The position numbers were made by a program, and so were the translations under genes. A DNA stretch of 64,000 nucleotides from Deltaproteobacteria bacterium (GTDB lineage Bacteria; Myxococcota; Kuafuiibacteriia; Kuafuiibacteriales; Kuafuiibacteriaceae). The stretch is from positions 4,810,501 through 4,874,500 of the forward strand of contig JADJPE010000005.1 of assembly GCA_016713425.1 (NCBI GenBank). Reading direction: 5' to 3'. Within the stretch, counting starts at the first letter, position 1, and each line of letters starts with the position of its first letter. A model generated the notes under the pieces. That model searched no databases, was not told the origin of the DNA, and was given only the letters and a program-made list of their open reading frames with translations. This document shows positions 60,340 to 64,000 of this stretch, in pieces.

Positions 60340-60783
60340 CTAGAACTGGTTCGTCATCGTCTCGGGCGGAGGCCCAGGTGGGTCGCGCTCGATCCAATAC
60401 GTCTTGGCGCTCGGATCAAGGCGCAGTCGGAGGAGATCCTTGCCGGTTGCGCGGAGGAAAAGCGCGATGGGGGTCATCGTCAGGAAGAAGAGCAAGCCCA
60501 AGACCACGGGGCTGACGATGCGGTGAAGCACGAGGCCGAACTTCATCCACATCGCGTTCAACGGCGCGAGCACTTTGGGTGCGGCCATGGCGACGACGAA
60601 GAACGCCGCCGACACGCCCAGCGCCCAAACCCGAACGCCTCCCCCACCCAGAAGAGGAAGGGTCCCGACGATCAGAAAGAACACCGTGAACACGATGCCG
60701 AAGCTTCGATTCGAACTCCCTTCGACCGCCTCGAGTCGGGAGAAGTCTTCGTGAAAAGACGTTTCTTGTGTGTCTTTGGCCAC
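60340..60783 (-). CDS. SxtJ-family membrane protein
   Basis: 147 aa from GTG. SSNRSFGIVFTVFFLIVGTL begins the first hydrophobic part, a second membrane pair (VWALGVSAAFFVVAMAAPKV) follows, then LAPLNAMWMKFGLVLHRIVS and VVLGLLFFLTMTPIALFLR, and the tail YWIERDPPG to MTNQF. This matches the SxtJ family named from the saxitoxin cluster. First gene of the operon with DUF5989 and the carbamoyltransferase. Function in the family is unknown. Confidence 0.85.
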   Translation of the reverse strand: MAKDTQETSFHEDFSRLEAVEGSSNRSFGIVFTVFFLIVGTLPLLGGGGVRVWALGVSAAFFVVAMAAPKVLAPLNAMWMKFGLVLHRIVSPVVLGLLFFLTMTPIALFLRATGKDLLRLRLDPSAKTYWIERDPPGPPPETMTNQF

Positions 60784-60794
60784 TTAGGCTGAAA

Positions 60795-60823
60795 GTGGTA
60801 ATCCGATCTCGGCTTTGAGTCAA
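60795..60823 (-). promoter_or_regulatory. Candidate promoter of the SxtJ operon
   Basis: On the minus strand TTGACT (60823-60818), 17-bp spacer, TACCAC (60800-60795). The start of transcription would fall within about 5 nt of the GTG at 60783, so the message would be nearly leaderless. Confidence 0.4.
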
Positions 60824-60871
60824 CGTGGGGGCCGGTGGTTCGAGCGAAGTAGGCTCGGGCGAGGACGTACA

Positions 60872-60891
60872 TGGGCGCGAATATGCGCCCA
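60872..60891. promoter_or_regulatory. Inverted repeat in the kinase/SxtJ divergent gap
   Basis: Perfect 7-bp arms TGGGCGC and GCGCCCA around GAATAT. It lies between the two divergent promoters and could be an operator for either. Confidence 0.3.
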
Positions 60892-60901
60892 ACTTGGGGC
60901 A

Positions 60902-60929
60902 TTGGTGCCTGGACCTGGCGGGGTAGGTC
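60902..60929 (+). promoter_or_regulatory. Candidate promoter of the first Ser/Thr kinase gene
   Basis: TTGGTG (60902-60907), 16-bp spacer, TAGGTC (60924-60929), the same -10 as proposed for tRNA-Gly. About 64 bp before the ATG. Confidence 0.3.
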
Positions 60930-60992
60930 GGCGCTATTCTTCTGCGGGGGAAGACGCCCATCGGGGGGCTTGTCCCTCGAGGGTTGCTCGAG

Positions 60993-62921
60993 ATGGTCGG
61001 CGAAGAAGCTGTGGGGCGGATTGTGCTCGGCCGCTACCGCATCGTACGGCGCGTCGCCAAGGGCGGCATGGGCGTCATCTTCCTCGCGCGCAATGAAGGG
61101 GCGGCCGGGTTCGTCCGGCCGGTGATCGTCAAACAGATCTTGCCCTACGAGATGCCCGAGGATGAGCGCGAGGACTCGGCCCTCAAGATGTTCGAGCGCG
61201 AGGCCCGGATCACCTCTCAGCTTCGCCATCCAAACATCGTCAGTATCCTCGACTTTCGCGAGGAAGCGGGCGCGTACTACATGGTCCTCGAGTATGTACA
61301 CGGCCGACACGTCGGGCACTGGCGAAAGTATCTCAAGCGCCGGGGACGGCGCGCCGACGTCGACCTCGCCGTGCATGTGACGGGACAGGTGTTGAGCGCG
61401 CTGCACCACGCACACACGCTGGTGGGCGAAGAGGGGACGCCGCTCTCGATCGTTCATCGCGATGTCACGCCATCCAATATTCTCATCGATGTCGAGGGCA
61501 CCGTGAAGCTGACGGACTTCGGCATCGCGCGGATCGTGACTGAGAACGTCGAGTTCCAGACGCAGACGCCGACGATCAAGGGCAAGTTCCCTTACCTCGC
61601 ACCGGAACTGCTTCGAAGTGGTGCGCCCACCGTATCGACCGATCTTTACTCGGTGGGCGTCTCGCTGCACGAGTTGCTCGTAGGGCGGAACGAGTTCCGT
61701 GGCAAAGATGTCGCCTCGACGGTGACCCGCGTATTGCGGCATACGCCAACCCCGATCGAGGCGGTGAGGCGGGACATCCCGGATGGTCTCGGCGACGTGG
61801 TACGCCGCGCGTTGGCGCATGATCCGAGCGAACGTTTTGGGAGCGCACAGGAGTTTTTGCGGGCTCTCCGGCAGACTTGTGATGGCTCGGCCGATGAGCG
61901 AACCGAGCGTCTTCGCGAAGCCGCGCGCGAGGACTTCTTTGATGAGGCGATGGTCGAGATCACGGGCATCGACCTCGATGATCTCGATCGGGCGTGGCGC
62001 CACATGCCCGCGTCCGACCCGAACGACGCATCGAACACCCGCGCGCCTATCTCGGTTCCGGTGGAAAGCGCCAGCAGCGGTGGCTCGAGCCACGAGAGCG
62101 CGTCCGTCGAGCTGTTCTACAGCGATGGCTTGGTGAACGCGCGTACGTCGACGGCGGCGTGGGTGAAGTCTCCGCTGAGCGATGGCGCCTTAGAAACCCG
62201 AGTCGATGCCGCGGCGTTCGTTTCCTCGCCCCCGATCCCGCCGCCTTCTCCGCGCTTCGCTTGGCTCCCATGGCTCGCGGTCGTTGCTTCCTTGGTGGCG
62301 ACGGCCTCGGTCGTTTGGGCGGTGCTTCGACCGCCGGAGGCGCCCGTCGCACTCGTGGTTGAAAAGGGCTCCGTGACGTCCCATGGCGGGGTGGCCGACG
62401 CGCAGGGCACCTCGCCGGGCGCGACGCCGAACACGCGCCCGGGCTCGGCACCGAACACGCCGCCGAGCGTGGCGCCCAACTCGCCGCTGCGTGCGTCGCC
62501 CGACGCGGCGAACTCAGACGTCGTCGGCGCGCCGAACTCCACCCGGAGCGAGGCGCCGGGGGCGGCTGGGGCTACGCCACTGACCAAGTCCTCGTCCAAG
62601 CGACGTGCGAATGGTGATCGCGACTCCGCCCGGACCTTGACGCGAGCTTTCGCGAAGCGACGCGCTTCGGTCGAGCGGTGTTTCAACGACCACCGGCCCG
62701 AGCCAACAGGTGATGCGCCCGTTGATGATTCGGCGGAAGTCTGGATCCGCTTCGAGGTCGGGCTTGACGGGGGCGTCGTATCCGCTGAATTGCTACCTGA
62801 TGCACTGGCGAAGACTCGACTCGGGGCCTGCATCTTGGGCGTGGCGAAGGCTACGCGGTTTGGACCCCAGAAGAAGGACGTCTCCTTCCGAATTCCGATC
62901 CGCGTCCGACGCGATCGCTAG
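60993..62921 (+). CDS. Transmembrane Ser/Thr protein kinase with AgmX-like tail
   Basis: 642 aa. Cytoplasmic Hanks-type kinase: glycine loop VAKGGMGVIFLAR, ATP Lys in PVIVKQIL, catalytic IVHRDVTPSNILI, LTDFGIAR and the APE-like YLAPELL. After a Ser-rich linker comes one transmembrane helix (LPWLAVVASLVATASVVWAV), then an Ala/Pro/Ser-rich repetitive linker, and a C-terminal domain (KRRASVERCFNDH, VWIRFEVGLDGGVVSAELLP) like the AgmX/TonB-type ends of gliding and envelope proteins. So it may sense a periplasmic signal. ATG 60993 chosen over TTG 60984. Another kinase follows. Confidence 0.88.
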   Translation: MVGEEAVGRIVLGRYRIVRRVAKGGMGVIFLARNEGAAGFVRPVIVKQILPYEMPEDEREDSALKMFEREARITSQLRHPNIVSILDFREEAGAYYMVLEYVHGRHVGHWRKYLKRRGRRADVDLAVHVTGQVLSALHHAHTLVGEEGTPLSIVHRDVTPSNILIDVEGTVKLTDFGIARIVTENVEFQTQTPTIKGKFPYLAPELLRSGAPTVSTDLYSVGVSLHELLVGRNEFRGKDVASTVTRVLRHTPTPIEAVRRDIPDGLGDVVRRALAHDPSERFGSAQEFLRALRQTCDGSADERTERLREAAREDFFDEAMVEITGIDLDDLDRAWRHMPASDPNDASNTRAPISVPVESASSGGSSHESASVELFYSDGLVNARTSTAAWVKSPLSDGALETRVDAAAFVSSPPIPPPSPRFAWLPWLAVVASLVATASVVWAVLRPPEAPVALVVEKGSVTSHGGVADAQGTSPGATPNTRPGSAPNTPPSVAPNSPLRASPDAANSDVVGAPNSTRSEAPGAAGATPLTKSSSKRRANGDRDSARTLTRAFAKRRASVERCFNDHRPEPTGDAPVDDSAEVWIRFEVGLDGGVVSAELLPDALAKTRLGACILGVAKATRFGPQKKDVSFRIPIRVRRDR

Positions 62922-63024
62922 CGATGGCTCGTCGAACGTCGGGCGGATGGTTTGCATCGGGTGGCTGAATACCAAGCCGTTGACCCACCGAGCACTTGAG
63001 CCCTGGGCTATCGAGCGGTGAACG

Positions 63025-64000
63025 ATGACGAGAGATGTGCTTACGGGAATGCCTTCGCCGGGCGCGGTCGTGGGGCGCTTTCGATTGGGGAAGGTCGTTG
63101 GCCGAGGGAGCATGGCCTGGGTCTACGAGGCGACCGAACTCGAAACCGGCCGCGCGGTGGCGATCAAGATCATGGCCTCGAAGCTCATGCAGAGCTCGAT
63201 CTTTCGCGCTCGGTTTGCCGATGAGGTTCGCATTACGAGCCGCCTTCGCCATCCCAACATCGTCGAGGTCTTCGACTTCATCGAGCAAAAGGAACCGCCG
63301 TTTCTTGCCTGTGTGATGGAGCGGATCCCCGGCGAGTCCTTGCTCCGAGCCGTGCGGGATGCGCCGCTGGAACTGAATGAGGCGCTCGAGGTCCTATCGC
63401 AGCTCATCGACGCCCTTCGTGTCGTTCACACGCGCGGAATCGTTCACCGCGATCTGAAACCGTCGAACATTCTTCTGACCGGCGAGCGCCCGGGCGTGTT
63501 CGCGACGTCGCCCGCGATCAAGATCGTCGACTTTGGCATCGCCAAGTCCCTGGAAAGCGATGCCGTGACAACTCAGCCCGGCGCAGTGCTCGGAACGCCT
63601 CGCTACCTGGCGCCCGAGCAGGTTGCCGGCGACCCCGTTTCTCCGGCGACGGATGTCTACGCACTGGGAGAAGTGCTCTTCGAGATGCTGACTGGGGCGC
63701 GTCTCTTCGAGGGCGATCGGAATGAGGTTATCCGCGCGAAGCTTCTCGGCTACTTCCCGATCGAGCGCTTGCGTATGCTCGGTGATCGTCCCTTCAGTGG
63801 CAAGGTGGCCAGCATCGTGCAAGCCTGCGGACGCGAGCCTCAGCAGCGTCCAACCCTCGATGCGCTGCTGGGACGGGTCGACGAGCTTCGTCACGGAAAC
63901 TTCGAGCCGCTCGCGAACGATACGTCGAGCGTATACGCGCCGTCGCCGCTTCTCGTTGTGCCGGTCGAACGACTCACCGAGCAAGATGAGGCCTCGATGG
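63025..64000 (+). CDS. Ser/Thr protein kinase, 3' end outside the window
   Basis: At least 325 residues from ATG 63025, still open at the window end. Glycine loop VVGRGSMAWVYEA, ATP Lys in VAIKIMASKL, catalytic IVHRDLKPSNILL, VDFGIAKSLE, YLAPEQVAG and TDVYALGEVLFEMLTG: all catalytic residues are intact. It lies 103 bp after the first kinase on the same strand. The two kinases differ clearly (HRDVTPSN versus HRDLKPSN), so they are not a recent tandem duplication. Any sensor domain lies beyond the window. Confidence 0.88.
   Translation, partial: MTRDVLTGMPSPGAVVGRFRLGKVVGRGSMAWVYEATELETGRAVAIKIMASKLMQSSIFRARFADEVRITSRLRHPNIVEVFDFIEQKEPPFLACVMERIPGESLLRAVRDAPLELNEALEVLSQLIDALRVVHTRGIVHRDLKPSNILLTGERPGVFATSPAIKIVDFGIAKSLESDAVTTQPGAVLGTPRYLAPEQVAGDPVSPATDVYALGEVLFEMLTGARLFEGDRNEVIRAKLLGYFPIERLRMLGDRPFSGKVASIVQACGREPQQRPTLDALLGRVDELRHGNFEPLANDTSSVYAPSPLLVVPVERLTEQDEASM

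Overview
This window comes from a GC-rich Gram-negative bacterium. It is most likely a member of the Myxococcota or a related former deltaproteobacterial lineage. Supporting signs are two Hanks-type Ser/Thr kinases (one with a transmembrane segment and an AgmX/TonB-like tail), a large RHS lipoprotein with a Ser/Asp/Ala-rich linker after its lipid-attachment cysteine, a zinc-ribbon/GYF/TPR membrane protein, a tectonin-repeat lipoprotein, a ferrochelatase with an internal cysteine cluster, and a complete-looking menaquinone operon. Most of the window is ordinary chromosome. I see no phage, insertion sequence, integrase, CRISPR array or replication origin.

Layout. 1-9.4 kb: a small lipoprotein, a MerR-like regulator overlapping a protein with only a sigma region 4, purH, a TPR membrane protein, purD and a HAD hydrolase. 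9.4-12.5 kb: rpsT (-), murJ and mazG. 12.6-15.6 kb: riboflavin genes ribE (-), a ribB fused to a degenerate ribA, ribH, then nusB. 15.6-23.2 kb: a roadblock-like protein, two unknowns, a Ycf46-like AAA ATPase, pyrE, nadB (-), a lytic transglycosylase and pgsA. 23.2-29.1 kb: tRNA-Gly(GCC), argH, an LptM-like lipoprotein, the lysA-dapA-dapB operon and rsfS (-). 29.3-40.1 kb: a GbsR-like regulator diverging from polyprenyl synthase-menG-menF-menD-menA-menC-menE, whose genes mostly overlap by 4 nt, then a convergent hotdog thioesterase (probable DHNA-CoA hydrolase). 40.1-47.9 kb: hemH, a small membrane protein, an unknown, a GT9 glycosyltransferase with an unknown partner (-), an orphan response regulator, a diguanylate cyclase, an SDR-type threonine dehydrogenase and an HU-like protein (-). 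48.3-60.8 kb is the accessory-looking part: a 2346-residue RHS/NHL lipoprotein, a divergent lipoprotein (TIM-barrel-like + DUF5648 + six tectonin blades), and a carbamoyltransferase-DUF5989-SxtJ operon. 60.9-64 kb: two Ser/Thr kinases, the last cut by the window end.

How the genes work together. The men genes make the quinone head group (MenF, D, C, E, probable thioesterase), its tail (polyprenyl synthase), and join and methylate them (MenA, MenG). MenH and MenB are not in the window. The GbsR-like regulator faces this operon across a 239-bp gap that carries two matching TTCA-N8-TGAA inverted repeats, which I propose as its operators. ArgH, LysA, DapA and DapB form an amino-acid block; LysA and DapB products also feed peptidoglycan, as do MurJ and the lytic transglycosylase.

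A striking window-wide property is short tandem repeats. Many conserved enzymes (LysA, MenD, MenE, MenG, polyprenyl synthase, the hotdog thioesterase) carry in-frame repeat insertions with units that are multiples of 3 bp. One intergenic array has a 19-bp unit. Starts were chosen from Shine-Dalgarno context, 4-nt overlaps and family N-termini, and often differ from the longest reading frame.
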